DNA from: Thermodesulfobacteriota bacterium
Lineage (GTDB): Bacteria > Desulfobacterota > WTBG01 > CAIYCZ01 > CAIRTM01
Length of the DNA stretch: 57,421 bases
Direction: 5' to 3'
Assembly: GCA_026415325.1 (NCBI GenBank)
Contig: JAOAHH010000141.1
Span: 1-57,421, forward strand
A program made the translations under genes and the position numbers. Shown one piece after another: positions 1 to 10,759 of this stretch; the first letter of the stretch is position 1, and each line of letters begins with the position of its first letter. Under the pieces are notes generated by a model, which searched no databases, was not told the origin of the DNA, and saw only the letters and a program-made list of their open reading frames with translations.

Positions 1-99
1 CGGAAACATAAAGAAATCCGTTCCCCTGCAGGATGGGGTGCTCCTCCAGAACCCGAACCCATTATCCACCTCGAAGATAAAGAGTTCGGAAAATTTTAA
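1..99 (+). CDS. C-terminal end of an unidentified protein (5' truncated)
   Basis: An open frame enters from the left edge in frame 1 and stops at 97-99. About 32 residues are visible, ending in PEPEPIIHLEDKEFGKF. It is followed at 120 by a good intrinsic terminator, which supports it as the real end of a gene. I do not recognise the family from this tail. Confidence 0.5.
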   Translation, partial: RKHKEIRSPAGWGAPPEPEPIIHLEDKEFGKF

Positions 100-119
100 A
101 AAGACTCGCCCCTCCTCTC

Positions 120-168
120 AAACAGCCGGTTGCCGGCACGCCCCCTTTCCCGGAAACCGGCTGTTTTT
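120..168 (+). terminator. Rho-independent terminator
   Basis: The inverted repeat AAACAGCCGGTT (120-131) and AACCGGCTGTTT (155-166) runs into a T tract. It closes the truncated upstream gene and separates it from the glycosyltransferase that starts at 218. Confidence 0.8.
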
Positions 169-217
169 ACTCTTTTTGTCTTGACCATCCGCATTGCTGC
201 CGTGTTATAGTTTTGGC

Positions 218-1360
218 ATGCACAAACGCATTCCCATCTTTTACCTTATCACCAGCACAAATGCAGGCGGTACGGAAAAAGCCCTCTATGAACTCATCAC
301 GAGGATCGATCGGCAACGGTTTTCAATCTGCGTATGCTCGGTAAAAAAACCCGGTGTGTTTGCCCGACGCCTTGCTGAAGCAGCCGACTGTTTTTTATCC
401 CTCGACATGCCTGAAGAAGGCAGCATGCGCGCAGCCATCTGCTTGCCGCAAGCCGTTCGCATATTGGTGCGTGAACTGCGACACCGGCAGCCGACAATCG
501 TGCATACATTTCTGTTTCGTGCAAACATTGTGGGCAGGATTGCAGCACGGTATGCCGGCATTCCGTATGTCATCTGTTCGCTGCGTGTCCTTGAAGAGCA
601 TGCGTGGGCAAAGCACGTCATTGACCGCTTTACCGCAGGCATGGTAGACACGTACCTTGCGGTATCGGAGGCGGTACGGCGGTTTTCGGTCAATCGGCTC
701 AGGATCCCGCCAGAAAAAATCATCACCGTGCCGAACGGCATTGACTGCACAGCAATTCCGTTTGCGGAAAAAAAACAGATGTCCGCTGCGCCGGTGCTGC
801 TTGTTGCAGCGCGTTTTGAACGCCAGAAAGCGCACCCAATTTTTATTGATGCAGTGAAACTTCTTGTTCGGCAGGGAATCATCGTGCAAGCACAGCTTTT
901 CGGTGAAGGCCCGGATGAAAAATATCTCAGACAGCGCATCCATGCCGAAGGGCTTGCCTCGCATATCCATCTGATGGGTGTTGTGCCCGACATCATACCG
1001 TATCTTCAGCAGGCAGACCTGTGCGTGCTGCCTTCATTGTGGGAGGGTCAGCCCAATATTCTGCTCGAAGCTATAGCGGTGGGATGCCCGGTGGTTGCAA
1101 CACGCATTCCGGGTGTTGACGAAATAGTGGTTGACGGTGAGACTGGTATCCTGTGTAAACCGGGAAGCGCACAAAGCCTTGCCGATGGGTTGGCATATAT
1201 GATCAATCATCCGCGTGAAGCCGCTCGCATGGCTGCGGCAGCACGGCAGCAGGTTGAGCGCTTTTTTTCGATTCATGAAACGGTGAGGGCAACGGTTGCT
1301 GTATACGAGCAACTGCTCGGTTCCCCTGCGGCACACAATACAAAACACTCCGGACAATGA
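218..1360 (+). CDS. GT4-family glycosyltransferase
   Basis: The 380-residue protein has a GT-B, family 4 pattern. There is an N-terminal glycine-rich donor/acceptor loop (STNAGGTEKAL, about residues 9-20), a central VPNGID motif near 175, and a C-terminal E-x7-E region (EGQPNILLEAIAVGCPVVAT, near 275-295) that binds the nucleotide sugar in this family. A TTG at 194 lies in frame, but the ATG at 218 gives the normal family N-terminus. The stop overlaps the next start (ATGA at 1357-1360), so it is translationally coupled to a WecA-type transferase. A role in building an undecaprenyl-linked surface polysaccharide is likely; donor and acceptor cannot be told. Confidence 0.85.
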   Translation: MHKRIPIFYLITSTNAGGTEKALYELITRIDRQRFSICVCSVKKPGVFARRLAEAADCFLSLDMPEEGSMRAAICLPQAVRILVRELRHRQPTIVHTFLFRANIVGRIAARYAGIPYVICSLRVLEEHAWAKHVIDRFTAGMVDTYLAVSEAVRRFSVNRLRIPPEKIITVPNGIDCTAIPFAEKKQMSAAPVLLVAARFERQKAHPIFIDAVKLLVRQGIIVQAQLFGEGPDEKYLRQRIHAEGLASHIHLMGVVPDIIPYLQQADLCVLPSLWEGQPNILLEAIAVGCPVVATRIPGVDEIVVDGETGILCKPGSAQSLADGLAYMINHPREAARMAAAARQQVERFFSIHETVRATVAVYEQLLGSPAAHNTKHSGQ

Positions 1361-2367
1361 GCGCGTACTTTTTCCAATATCTTTTTTCGTTCATACTGGC
1401 GTTATGTGTCTGCCTGTATATAACGCCGCTCATCATTCAGGCGGCACACCGGTATGATATTGTCGATCGGCCTGACAACAAGTTAAAAACCCATCGTGAA
1501 CCGGTTGCATATCTGGGCGGCATTGCTGTGTACCTATCGTTTCTGTTTACCCTTGCACTTACCTTTTCGTTTAGCCGTGACGTGCTCGGTCTGCTGCTTT
1601 CCGGTACCATCATCGCCCTACTCGGCATTATCGACGATCTGCGGCCGCTCGGCCCGAAGATAAAACTTGTCGGGCAGACGATTGCGGTCTTTGTCCTGAT
1701 AAAATCAGGAATCTATGTCCAGATCATTTTTTTGCCGCTGCCGCTCTGTTTGCTTATCACTTTTTTCTGGCTTATGACGACGATCAATGCCTTTAATATC
1801 ATCGACATCATGGATGGACTCTCTGCCGGCGTCGGGTGTGTTGTAGCCGGGGTTTTGTTTGTGGTTGCCTTGCTAAACGGCAACCATATGATCGCCATCA
1901 TGGCGGTGTCGCTCGCCGGTGCCCTTCTCGGGTTTCTGCGATACAACTTTGAGCCTGCGCGCATTTATCTCGGCGATACCGGAAGTACATTTCTTGGATT
2001 GATGCTCGGGGCGCTCGCCATGATCGGTAGTTACACTGAGCGGAACGATTTTGGATGTCTTGCACCGCTGCTTATACTGGGCATTCCGTTGTTTGATACC
2101 GCATTTGTTATGTATATCCGGTGGCGAAGGGGACTTTCGGTGATTTACGGGAGCCCGGATCATTTTGCCCTGCGCCTAAGGAAATGGCGACTGACAACAC
2201 GGCAGACCGTGCTTGCGAGTTACGGTGCAAGTTTGCTCTTGGGTGTGTTTGGCATTGCCATGATGCTGAGCCCGTCACCGCTAATAACGCTTGCCATTCT
2301 TGGATTCTGTTGTGTATGCTTTTTCTTGACCGCCTGGCTGCTGAAAAAAGTGGATATGAGCATGTGA
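1357..2367 (+). CDS. WecA/MraY-family undecaprenyl-phosphate sugar-1-phosphate transferase
   Basis: The 336-residue polytopic membrane protein would transfer a sugar-1-phosphate (typically GlcNAc-1-P) from UDP-sugar to undecaprenyl phosphate on the cytoplasmic face, the first step of O-antigen, teichoic-acid-like or exopolysaccharide synthesis. Family hallmarks are in order: GGIAVYL near 50, the Asp-Asp motif IIDDLRPL near 92, NAFNIIDIMDGL near 143-155, YLGDTGS near 203, and SPDHFALRL near 265, which takes the place of the family's His-rich loop. It starts inside the stop of the preceding glycosyltransferase. It fits the WecA/TagO branch better than MraY because no peptidoglycan genes surround it. 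Confidence 0.88.
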   Translation: MSAYFFQYLFSFILALCVCLYITPLIIQAAHRYDIVDRPDNKLKTHREPVAYLGGIAVYLSFLFTLALTFSFSRDVLGLLLSGTIIALLGIIDDLRPLGPKIKLVGQTIAVFVLIKSGIYVQIIFLPLPLCLLITFFWLMTTINAFNIIDIMDGLSAGVGCVVAGVLFVVALLNGNHMIAIMAVSLAGALLGFLRYNFEPARIYLGDTGSTFLGLMLGALAMIGSYTERNDFGCLAPLLILGIPLFDTAFVMYIRWRRGLSVIYGSPDHFALRLRKWRLTTRQTVLASYGASLLLGVFGIAMMLSPSPLITLAILGFCCVCFFLTAWLLKKVDMSM

Positions 2368-2407
2368 GGGGATGGATTTTGAAATGCTGCGTCAGGATGA
2401 GCAGAGG

Positions 2408-3070
2408 ATGAAAATAATCGAACATGTTTATCAAGTCGGCGGGAGTGGTATCTCTGCGCCCGGTGATGCTGCCATATACCTCATTACTTCCGGCGACATC
2501 GCTGCGCTCATCGATGCAGGAACCGGTGAAGGTCATGAAAACGTTGTTAAAGCAATTGACGCCTGCCGTGCACCTGGAACCCCTGTCTCATTTCTTTTCC
2601 TGACCCACTGCCATTATGATCATTGCGGCGGCGCTGCACGGCTAAAAAAACATTACGAATGCGATATCATCGCCCATGAAATGGATGCCCGCTTTCTTGA
2701 AACAGGCGACGGCCGCGTTACGGCCGCTCTCTGGTATAACGCCGATCTGCCACCCCTCACGGTCGACTACAAAATAAGCACGCCGCAGGAGTATTTCCTC
2801 ATCGGCAACCTGGAACTGCAGGCAATCCACTGCCCCGGACATTCTCCAGGATCACTCGTTTATCTTCTTGAAACACCGGGGCATCGGGTGCTCTTCGGTC
2901 AGGATATCCACGGCCCCCTGCACCCGGATCTTCTGTCAAACCGCGACGATTATATTGTATCCCTGTCCATGCTTCTCAAACTTAATGCTGATATCCTCTG
3001 TGAAGGTCATTTCGGCATTATCAGAGGAAAAGACGAGGTGCACAAATTCATTCAATCATATATACCGTAA
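2408..3070 (+). CDS. MBL-fold metallo-hydrolase
   Basis: The 220-residue metallo-beta-lactamase-fold protein has the metal motif HCHYDHCGG (HxHxDH, near residues 67-73), a later CPGHSPGS histidine loop, an FGQDIHG segment supplying the bridging Asp, and a final CEGHFG histidine. It looks like a stand-alone glyoxalase-II-like hydrolase; the substrate is unknown. In-frame ATGs also exist at 2372 and 2384. The one at 2408 gives the usual N-terminus (MKIIEHVYQVGG) and has an AGAGG-type ribosome site close upstream. It lies between the sugar transferase and the M29 peptidase on the same strand with short gaps. Confidence 0.8.
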   Translation: MKIIEHVYQVGGSGISAPGDAAIYLITSGDIAALIDAGTGEGHENVVKAIDACRAPGTPVSFLFLTHCHYDHCGGAARLKKHYECDIIAHEMDARFLETGDGRVTAALWYNADLPPLTVDYKISTPQEYFLIGNLELQAIHCPGHSPGSLVYLLETPGHRVLFGQDIHGPLHPDLLSNRDDYIVSLSMLLKLNADILCEGHFGIIRGKDEVHKFIQSYIP

Positions 3071-3083
3071 AGGGAGATGGATT

Positions 3084-4298
3084 ATGGAACAACCACAATT
3101 GTTGAGTGAACAGCAGCTTGACCGTTATGCTTCGGTGCTGATCTGGGGCATGCAAAAAGCGCGTGCCAAAAAGTTCAAAAAAAACGATATCGTGATCGTC
3201 CGCTTTGACCTTCCCGCAATCAGGCTTGCAGAAGTTGTGCAGGGGAAATTGCTCGATATGGGCATTCATCCGATTCTTCGTATGGTCGGCACCTCGGCCA
3301 TGGAGCGTACGTTTTTCGTCAAGGCAAATCAGGCACAACTTGTTTTTGAAGCGCCCGGCGAACGGGTGTTATATCGATCACTGAACGGCAGCATTTACCT
3401 GCACGCCCCCCAGTCGCTTACCCATCTGCAGGATATCGATCCTGCACGCATTGCTGCCGTTGCCCGGGCGCGAAAACCACTCCGCGATATCATGTTTAAA
3501 CGTGAAGAACAAGGGCATCTCGGATGGACGCTCTGCACTTATCCAACGCCTGCCATGGCACAGCATGCGCGACTCAGCCTAAAAACCTATACAGCGCAGG
3601 TCATCAAAGCCTGCTATCTTGATGCATCCGATCCGGTGCGCGCATGGGAAGATATTTACCAAAGCGCCCATGAAATTAAGCGCTGGCTCAACAGCCTAAA
3701 GATCAAAACCTACCATATTGTGGCAAAAGATATCGATCTCCACATCACACACGGCGAGCGCCGCCGGTGGATCGGCATTTCCGGGCATAACATCCCGAGT
3801 TTTGAGCTGTTTATCTCCCCGGACTGGCGCGGGACCGAAGGTGTTTATTATGCGGATCAGCCTTCTTTCAGAAGCGGCAATCTTGTCAGAGGCGTGCGTT
3901 TGACGTTCAGGAAAGGGGGTGTCGTTTCCGCCGAAGCTGAACAAGGAGCAGCGTTTGTGCACAAACAACTTGCCATGGATCCAGGAGCACGCAGAATCGG
4001 TGAGTTTTCCCTGACCGATGTGCGGTTTTCAAAAATTGACCGTTTTATGGCAGATACGCTCTATGATGAAAACTACGGCGGCAGGTACGGCAACTGCCAT
4101 GTTGCTCTTGGGTCATCCTATTCCGATACTTACGACGGCAATACCGCACAGCTTACCACACGGCGCAAGGAGCAACTCGGGTTTAACGATTCTGCCCTGC
4201 ACTGGGATCTCGTGAACACGCAGGACAAAACCGTTATCGCAACGCTCAGGAGCGGCAAACACATTGTGCTGTATGAACACGGGAAGTTTGCTTATTGA
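3084..4298 (+). CDS. M29-family (thermophilic-type) metallo-aminopeptidase
   Basis: The 404-residue protein matches family M29 aminopeptidases, which use a dinuclear metal centre to remove N-terminal residues. The C-terminal half carries the family signature: a GRYGNCHVALGSSY segment near residues 335-350 and LHWDLV near 372 (H-x-D metal ligands). The N-terminal half, with the KNDIVIVRFDLPA segment, matches the other family domain. The start at 3084 follows an AGGGAG ribosome site; the frame is open further upstream only because it overlaps the MBL gene. It converges on the lipoprotein gene at 4344 with 45 bases between them and no obvious terminator. Confidence 0.8.
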   Translation: MEQPQLLSEQQLDRYASVLIWGMQKARAKKFKKNDIVIVRFDLPAIRLAEVVQGKLLDMGIHPILRMVGTSAMERTFFVKANQAQLVFEAPGERVLYRSLNGSIYLHAPQSLTHLQDIDPARIAAVARARKPLRDIMFKREEQGHLGWTLCTYPTPAMAQHARLSLKTYTAQVIKACYLDASDPVRAWEDIYQSAHEIKRWLNSLKIKTYHIVAKDIDLHITHGERRRWIGISGHNIPSFELFISPDWRGTEGVYYADQPSFRSGNLVRGVRLTFRKGGVVSAEAEQGAAFVHKQLAMDPGARRIGEFSLTDVRFSKIDRFMADTLYDENYGGRYGNCHVALGSSYSDTYDGNTAQLTTRRKEQLGFNDSALHWDLVNTQDKTVIATLRSGKHIVLYEHGKFAY

Positions 4299-4343
4299 TC
4301 GGCAGGAACAACCCGGCTGCGCAGGCGTTGCCGTTCATCCGGG

Positions 4344-5771
4344 CTATTGTTCATAACAACCGATGTCAACGCCACCACCCTGTGGCCGCGCAGTGCCGTC
4401 AAGGGACGTTGCAGGCGCTTCCCCCTCATCACCTGCATCGAGCGCCGGACTGCCAGACCGTACATGGTAGTCGCCATCGTTTCCCCAGCCAGTTGCCACA
4501 AACAGCGGGTCACCGGAAATATTGCCCGACCCGAGAGCTCCGACCTGTGCAGAGGAAAATGTCTGATCATCACCTATAATAAGAATCCGGTCATCCTGAG
4601 GAGCATAAAAGAGATTTGAACGGATATCATACGATACCGCACGGCCGAGCCATATAACCGGCGCATTAGTACCACGGCTTGCAAAGATGGAGTTTACAAT
4701 AGCAAGCTGCACAGGTACTTCTTGAAAATCGTATTGCACATGCATCATATAATTGTTACCGATCTGATCATCGACCGTACAGTTCACAATTGAAAAGCGA
4801 CTACCCGGCTGTTCAGTAGATATAACAAACGGCGACCACGGCGTGGTGGTGTCATCCCCGTCGCCCCGGCCGTACACAAGGCAATTTTCGACCCGCGAAT
4901 CGTCTCCCCACAGTTTGATGCCGTCACAGGAATTGTTCGCGACAAGGCATTCATGGATGAACGTCCGTTTGGCCTTTGAATCAAGACCGTCGCCGTAGTT
5001 GTGGCAAACGGTGGTTGCAGCGATTTCGACTGGCCCTTCAGATGCCTCAATGCCGAATCCGTCAGGCCGGTCGTAGGGTCGCAGCGTGCCGTCACCGCCT
5101 TGATAATAGTGACCGCTGTAAGACAAGTCGCAGTTCTTGATCACCATGTTGCGCAAGCCGCCATGCTCACCGGGAGGGCCACCGATGCATCCGAAGCCGC
5201 AGTAGGTGATGCTGCATCCGAGCATTTGGATATCATCAGCATCACCGATGTCGATACCGAATTCATCAACGTGATGAATGGTGAGATCTTTGAGCAGCAC
5301 ATGCTCAACCGGTCCAGCCGTACCGTTGATTGCTTCGCGAAACCATGCACGGTTACAACTGGTAATCTCGAGGTTTTCAATCCGTACATACCGGCAGTTC
5401 GAGATATCAAAAGCACAAATAAGATTATTTCTTCCTCCGATGATGGGTTTCCCGCCGGGCTCCCGTGCAAGCACCACGAGCGTATCACCCGGCTGCAGGT
5501 TACTCACTGCATGGGCAAGCGTTTTGAAAGGCTGCTGCCGTGTTCCCGGATTGGTATCGGTGCCATCTGGTGAAACATAGAATGTCCCCTCACGATCGCC
5601 TCCGATGATGGTTACCCACGCCTGCGGTGAACCCGATGGCGGGAAAATAATATCTTCGTATGCCGACAATACATAATCGCAGGTTTGCGGTCCTGTCCCG
5701 CATCCTTGCAACGTTAAAAACGTTAAAACAAAGCAAGAAACGATTACAAAAAGAAAAGCCCGGCAATGCAT
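4344..5771 (-). CDS. Right-handed beta-helix lipoprotein (DUF1565-like)
   Basis: The 475-residue predicted lipoprotein has a hydrophobic signal with lipobox LQGC (Cys 24). A short FYVSPDGTDTNPGTRQQPF motif near residues 64-82, typical of the DUF1565/parallel beta-helix N-cap, is followed by repeated helix rungs of the type VEHVLLKDLTIHHV, IQMLGCSITYCG and MVIKNCDLSYSG. The C-terminal motif (GSPALDAGD...DIGCYEQ) is common in secreted parallel beta-helix proteins of uncultured bacteria. Such proteins often bind or cleave polysaccharide, but no catalytic residues can be assigned. It lies downstream of aat with its own promoter at 5834-5861, and a GGGGGA ribosome site precedes the ATG. Confidence 0.75.
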   Translation of the reverse strand: MHCRAFLFVIVSCFVLTFLTLQGCGTGPQTCDYVLSAYEDIIFPPSGSPQAWVTIIGGDREGTFYVSPDGTDTNPGTRQQPFKTLAHAVSNLQPGDTLVVLAREPGGKPIIGGRNNLICAFDISNCRYVRIENLEITSCNRAWFREAINGTAGPVEHVLLKDLTIHHVDEFGIDIGDADDIQMLGCSITYCGFGCIGGPPGEHGGLRNMVIKNCDLSYSGHYYQGGDGTLRPYDRPDGFGIEASEGPVEIAATTVCHNYGDGLDSKAKRTFIHECLVANNSCDGIKLWGDDSRVENCLVYGRGDGDDTTTPWSPFVISTEQPGSRFSIVNCTVDDQIGNNYMMHVQYDFQEVPVQLAIVNSIFASRGTNAPVIWLGRAVSYDIRSNLFYAPQDDRILIIGDDQTFSSAQVGALGSGNISGDPLFVATGWGNDGDYHVRSGSPALDAGDEGEAPATSLDGTARPQGGGVDIGCYEQ

Positions 5772-5833
5772 GGTGATTCCCCCTTATGCATGAGGTTATG
5801 GAAAATATAAGAACGGCTCACTTCTCCGTAGAG

Positions 5834-5861
5834 AATATAGCACGGTGTGTGCGGTGTGCAA
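5834..5861 (-). promoter_or_regulatory. Sigma-70-type promoter of the beta-helix lipoprotein gene
   Basis: Read on the minus strand, TTGCAC (5856-5861) and TATATT (5834-5839) are separated by 16 bases, just after the end of aat and about 60 bases before the lipoprotein start. Confidence 0.5.
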
Positions 5862-5862
5862 C

Positions 5863-6588
5863 TCATGAAGTGCAACGAGGTGCTTCTGCCGTGGTGATAA
5901 CCTTATCGGGGAATGACCATCGTCCTCGTCTGGTCGGGTGACGAAGCGCCTCACGAAGGCGCCGCAAAAATTCTGTGCGCGGAATTTCCCGTGCCCCCAT
6001 GCGCACCAGATGTTCGGTCCTTACCTGGCAGTCGATCAGCCGTATGCCCCATGCATCCAGCATATGCACAAGATACACGAGCGCGGTCTTTGAAGCATCC
6101 GGTCGCTCGGAAAACATCGACTCGCCAAAAAAAACTGCACCAAGCGACACGCCGTACAGCCCGCCGACAAGCGCTCCTTGTTCCCAGGTTTCCACAGAAT
6201 GTGCAAACCCGGCATGGTGCAATCTAAGATATGCAGTGATAATATCGGGGATGATCCACGTTCCCTGTTCGTGTCTGCGGGGTATAGAAGCGCATTTTCG
6301 TATGACCTGTTCAAAACAGCGGTCGAGGGTTACGACAAATTTCTTTTTCCTGATAGTGCGGGCAAGGCTTTTTGAGATGTTCAGGGAAGCAGGTTCCAAA
6401 ATAAGACGCGGGTCAGGCGACCACCACAGAATCGGTTCTCCGTCGGTATACCACGGAAATATTCCCATGCTGTAGGCAAGCAGAAGTCTGCGCAGGCTTA
6501 GATCACCGCCGACCGCAAGCAATCCGCTGGGATCGGCATCTTCAGGGTCTGGAAATATCAGCTCCCGGGCAAGACGGTAGATAGGCAT
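5863..6588 (-). CDS. aat: Leucyl/phenylalanyl-tRNA--protein transferase
   Basis: The 241-residue cytoplasmic enzyme moves Leu or Phe from aminoacyl-tRNA to proteins with N-terminal Lys or Arg, creating primary N-degrons. Family motifs are clear: GLLAVGGDLS near 22-31, YSMGIFPWY near 39-47, WWSPDPR near 55, and GESMFSE near 160. It lies downstream of clpS-clpA on the same strand, completing the pathway that delivers such proteins to ClpAP. The ATG at 6588 gives a standard N-terminus, but no strong ribosome site precedes it. The 157 bases between clpA and aat hold no other gene. Confidence 0.95.
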   Translation of the reverse strand: MPIYRLARELIFPDPEDADPSGLLAVGGDLSLRRLLLAYSMGIFPWYTDGEPILWWSPDPRLILEPASLNISKSLARTIRKKKFVVTLDRCFEQVIRKCASIPRRHEQGTWIIPDIITAYLRLHHAGFAHSVETWEQGALVGGLYGVSLGAVFFGESMFSERPDASKTALVYLVHMLDAWGIRLIDCQVRTEHLVRMGAREIPRTEFLRRLREALRHPTRRGRWSFPDKVITTAEAPRCTS

Positions 6589-6745
6589 GTGCGTTTAGAT
6601 GATTGAACGATGCGTGGTAAACCGCGTGTGATGGCGGCACGTGGATCGCAATAATAACAGAACGGACGTGCCCGGCTATTACTTTGGATTATGGCATCCG
6701 GAGAGACACCATAGCAAACGAAATCCGCTTGCCGCTCAATGCCTA

Positions 6746-9049
6746 TCATTGCTGATAGGCAAACACGAGATGCCGTTTGTCTGGATCAGCAGGGACAGCA
6801 ATATCAACATCCTGAGCAAGATCTATCACGACCTTGCCGCCGTTGCGCAACCTTCCGAACAGAATCTCCTCTGAGAGCGTATCCTTGATTTCGCGCTGGA
6901 TAAGCCGCGCCATCGGGCGCGCCCCGAATTCAGGACTGAACCCATGACATGCAAGCCATGCCCGTGCCTGCGGTGTCAGCGATATGGTAATCTTCTTTTC
7001 AGAAAGTTGTGATTGGATTTCCCGGACAAATTTATCGACAATCTGCTCCATGATATCCTGCGTCAAGGGATTAAAAACGAGGATATCATCAAGACGATTT
7101 CGAAATTCGGGACTAAACAGCTTCTCAACAGCCTTTTTGCCTTTTGCGCTAACCACTTCTTTTGTGCTGCCTCCAAAACCGATTGGTGAGGTTGCCATCT
7201 CACGCGCACCGGCATTGGTTGTCATCAGCAGAATGACCTGCCTGAAGTCGGCCTTTTTGCCGTTATTGTCCGTGAGGGTCGCATAATCCATAATCTGAAG
7301 CAGAATGTTGAAAATATCGGGATGCGCCTTTTCTATTTCATCAAGCAGAAGTACGCTGTGTGGATGTTTGCGAATGGCGTCGGTCAGCAACCCTGCCTGC
7401 TCAAATCCCACATACCCCGGCGGTGCGCCGATCAGCCGCGCCACCGTATGCTTCTCCATGTATTCGCTCATATCAAAGCGCACAAAGTGGATACCGAGCA
7501 CTTGTGCAAGCTGTTTTGCAACTTCGGTCTTGCCCACACCGGTTGGCCCCATCAGTAAAAAAGAGCCGATCGGTTTATCCGGCATGCCCAATCCTGCCCG
7601 CGACCGCCTGACGGCTATCGCAATGCTGCTGATCGCATGGTCTTGACCAAAAACCCGGCGCTTGAGCTCTGCTTCAAGGTTCTGGATGGCGATTTTGTCT
7701 GAATTGGTCACACTGCGCGGCGGGATCTTTGCCATGCGGGCAACAACCTTTTCGATATCGCGGGTCGAGATAATGCGGCGCGGAGCACCGGTTGCTTTGA
7801 GGTTGAAAATTGCGCCTGCCTCATCGATGACGTCGATCGCCTTGTCAGGGAGGTAACTGTCGTTTATATGCCGTGCCGACAATTCTGCTGCTGCTTTGAT
7901 TGCAGCCGGTGTATAGATAACCTGATGGTGTTTTTCATAATAGGTCTTCAATCCCTTAAGAATCTCGATCGTTTCCTGTATCGATGGTTCTGCGATTTCT
8001 ATCTTCTGGAACCGCCGTGCAAGTGCGCGGTCTTTTTCAAAGTGGTTTTTATATTCTTCATAGGTTGTGGATCCGATGCACCGCAGCGTCCCGCTTGCAA
8101 TCACTGGTTTTAAAATATTAGAGGCGTCCATCGACCCGCCGCTCGTTGCCCCGGCGCCGACAACCGTGTGGATTTCGTCGATGAAAAGAATAACGTTTTT
8201 CTTGCCGGTGAGCTCTTTCAGCACCGCCTTGAGTCGCGCCTCAAAGTCGCCGCGGAACTTTGTTCCGGCAAGGAGTGCGCCCATGTCAAGCGAATAGATT
8301 TCGGTGTTCAGAAACGGTGCAGGAACATCACGGTTGACAATGCGGAGTGCAAGGCCTTCGGCAAGCGCCGTTTTGCCGACTCCCGGATCGCCGACAAACA
8401 ATGGATTGTTTTTAACCCGGCGGTGCAGCACTTGCAACGTGCGCTCAAGCTCTGCCCGCCTGCCGATTAAAGGATCAATACCGCCGGCACGCGCCTTGTC
8501 GTTGAGGTTCACGCAAAACCGCTCAAGGGCGCTGGTGCCGGTTCGTGGGGCCCGTTTCTGATCTGCCTGCTCAGGTGGTGCAGGACGAGCCGTCTCGGCA
8601 TGTGTCTCCTCCTCGCCCTCTTCGTTCATGCCGTGCGAGATATAATTGAGTACGTCAAGCCTGCTGATGCCCTGCGATTTCAGAAAATAAACGGCATAGG
8701 AATCTTCTTCTTCAAAGATCGCGGCAAGCACATCACCTGCATCGACCTCTCCTTTTTCAGAGGACTGCACGTGGAGCAGCGCCCGCTGGAGCACGCGCTG
8801 GACTCCAATGGTCTGTACAATCTCCTTTTTGCTGTTTTCAGGCAGGCGTTCGATCTTCTCTGCAAAGAACTGTTCAAGCTGCTCCCGCAGCTCCTCGATA
8901 TCCGCGCCGCAGTTGCGAAGAATCCTGCAGCCCATTTCGTCAAACAATAGCGCATACAAGAGGTGCTCGACGGTAAGCATCTCATGGCGCCGGCGCTGCG
9001 CTTCGCGCACTGCCGCGGCAAATGCGAGCTCAAGTTCTTTGCGAATCAT
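6746..9049 (-). CDS. clpA: ATP-dependent Clp protease ATP-binding subunit ClpA
   Basis: The 767-residue hexameric AAA+ unfoldase feeds substrates to ClpP. It has an N-terminal double Clp repeat domain (about 1-145), a first AAA+ module with Walker A GDPGVGKT near 220 and Walker B LFIDEIHT, and a second module with GPTGVGKT near 500 and [12 protein letters not shown]. There is no long coiled-coil middle domain, which marks it as ClpA rather than ClpB or ClpC. The start has a GAGG ribosome site and lies three bases after the clpS stop, so the two are co-translated. No clpP is in the window. Confidence 0.96.
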   Translation of the reverse strand: MIRKELELAFAAAVREAQRRRHEMLTVEHLLYALLFDEMGCRILRNCGADIEELREQLEQFFAEKIERLPENSKKEIVQTIGVQRVLQRALLHVQSSEKGEVDAGDVLAAIFEEEDSYAVYFLKSQGISRLDVLNYISHGMNEEGEEETHAETARPAPPEQADQKRAPRTGTSALERFCVNLNDKARAGGIDPLIGRRAELERTLQVLHRRVKNNPLFVGDPGVGKTALAEGLALRIVNRDVPAPFLNTEIYSLDMGALLAGTKFRGDFEARLKAVLKELTGKKNVILFIDEIHTVVGAGATSGGSMDASNILKPVIASGTLRCIGSTTYEEYKNHFEKDRALARRFQKIEIAEPSIQETIEILKGLKTYYEKHHQVIYTPAAIKAAAELSARHINDSYLPDKAIDVIDEAGAIFNLKATGAPRRIISTRDIEKVVARMAKIPPRSVTNSDKIAIQNLEAELKRRVFGQDHAISSIAIAVRRSRAGLGMPDKPIGSFLLMGPTGVGKTEVAKQLAQVLGIHFVRFDMSEYMEKHTVARLIGAPPGYVGFEQAGLLTDAIRKHPHSVLLLDEIEKAHPDIFNILLQIMDYATLTDNNGKKADFRQVILLMTTNAGAREMATSPIGFGGSTKEVVSAKGKKAVEKLFSPEFRNRLDDILVFNPLTQDIMEQIVDKFVREIQSQLSEKKITISLTPQARAWLACHGFSPEFGARPMARLIQREIKDTLSEEILFGRLRNGGKVVIDLAQDVDIAVPADPDKRHLVFAYQQ

Positions 9050-9052
9050 CGG

Positions 9053-9361
9053 TCACGCCTCTTCCATACTGCACTTCAATGGATAATTATGCTGCCGGGC
9101 AAGATGATGCACCAAAGCGACTTTGGTTTCTGCAATTTCTGCCGGATACACGCCGCACACGCCGATACCGCGTTTGTGCACATTGAGCATAATCTGCGTT
9201 GCTTCGGCAGGGCTTTTATTGAATACGGTCTCAAGTACCTGCACGACAAAGTCCATCGTTGTATAATGATCGTTATGCAACAGGACGCGGTACTGACGAG
9301 GCTCGGCAAGGTCGGTGCTGTGTTCTGTCCCATGCTGATATTCTGGGATATGAGAACTCAT
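9053..9361 (-). CDS. clpS: ClpS adaptor protein
   Basis: The 102-residue adaptor binds N-degron residues and hands substrates to ClpA. Family residues are visible: YRVLLHNDHYTTMDFVVQVL (core with the N-x-D/H pocket), the A-x-x-I-M-x-x-V-H-x-x-G segment (TQIMLNVHKRGIG) and the Y-x-x-E-I-A-E-T-K end. A GTG lies nine bases upstream in frame. The ATG at 9361 has the better AGGGG ribosome site with an 8-base spacer, so it is chosen. It is first in a clpS-clpA-aat transcription unit. Confidence 0.93.
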   Translation of the reverse strand: MSSHIPEYQHGTEHSTDLAEPRQYRVLLHNDHYTTMDFVVQVLETVFNKSPAEATQIMLNVHKRGIGVCGVYPAEIAETKVALVHHLARQHNYPLKCSMEEA

Positions 9362-9405
9362 AGCAACCACCCCTGTCGTAAAATCTTTTATAAATTTCTG
9401 TATAT

Positions 9406-9433
9406 AGGATAATATATTTTATAACCGTGTCAA
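9406..9433 (-). promoter_or_regulatory. Promoter of clpS-clpA
   Basis: On the minus strand a consensus TTGACA (9428-9433) is followed after 16 bases by TATCCT (9406-9411) in an AT-rich stretch about 45 bases before the clpS start. It lies in the divergent gap with queA. Confidence 0.5.
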
Positions 9434-9528
9434 TAGACAAGTACCGCTACAAAAAATCTACAATATTGCTGGTTAAATTATACGGCGATACATGACGAAG
9501 ACGAAAACTCTTTCATACCGGATCACAG

Positions 9529-10578
<1,050 letters not shown>

Positions 10579-10759
10579 TCAGTTTTCTCGTGTTTTATCT
10601 TTCATAAAAAGAAAACATGGATTGACATTATTATAACCCAGGATCAGCCCTCTTTTTTTTAACAGTATCTTTTATATCTCTTAAAACTGCTTTTTTTGTA
10701 CTGACAATTTGCAACGTTATTTCAAAGGGTATCGTTATAATATTGCACGTTATCCTTAT

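Noticed and set aside
286-996. A 236-codon minus-strand frame opposite the glycosyltransferase
   Set aside because: The plus-strand protein has clear GT4 motifs; the antisense product is Arg/Ser/Cys-rich with no domain.
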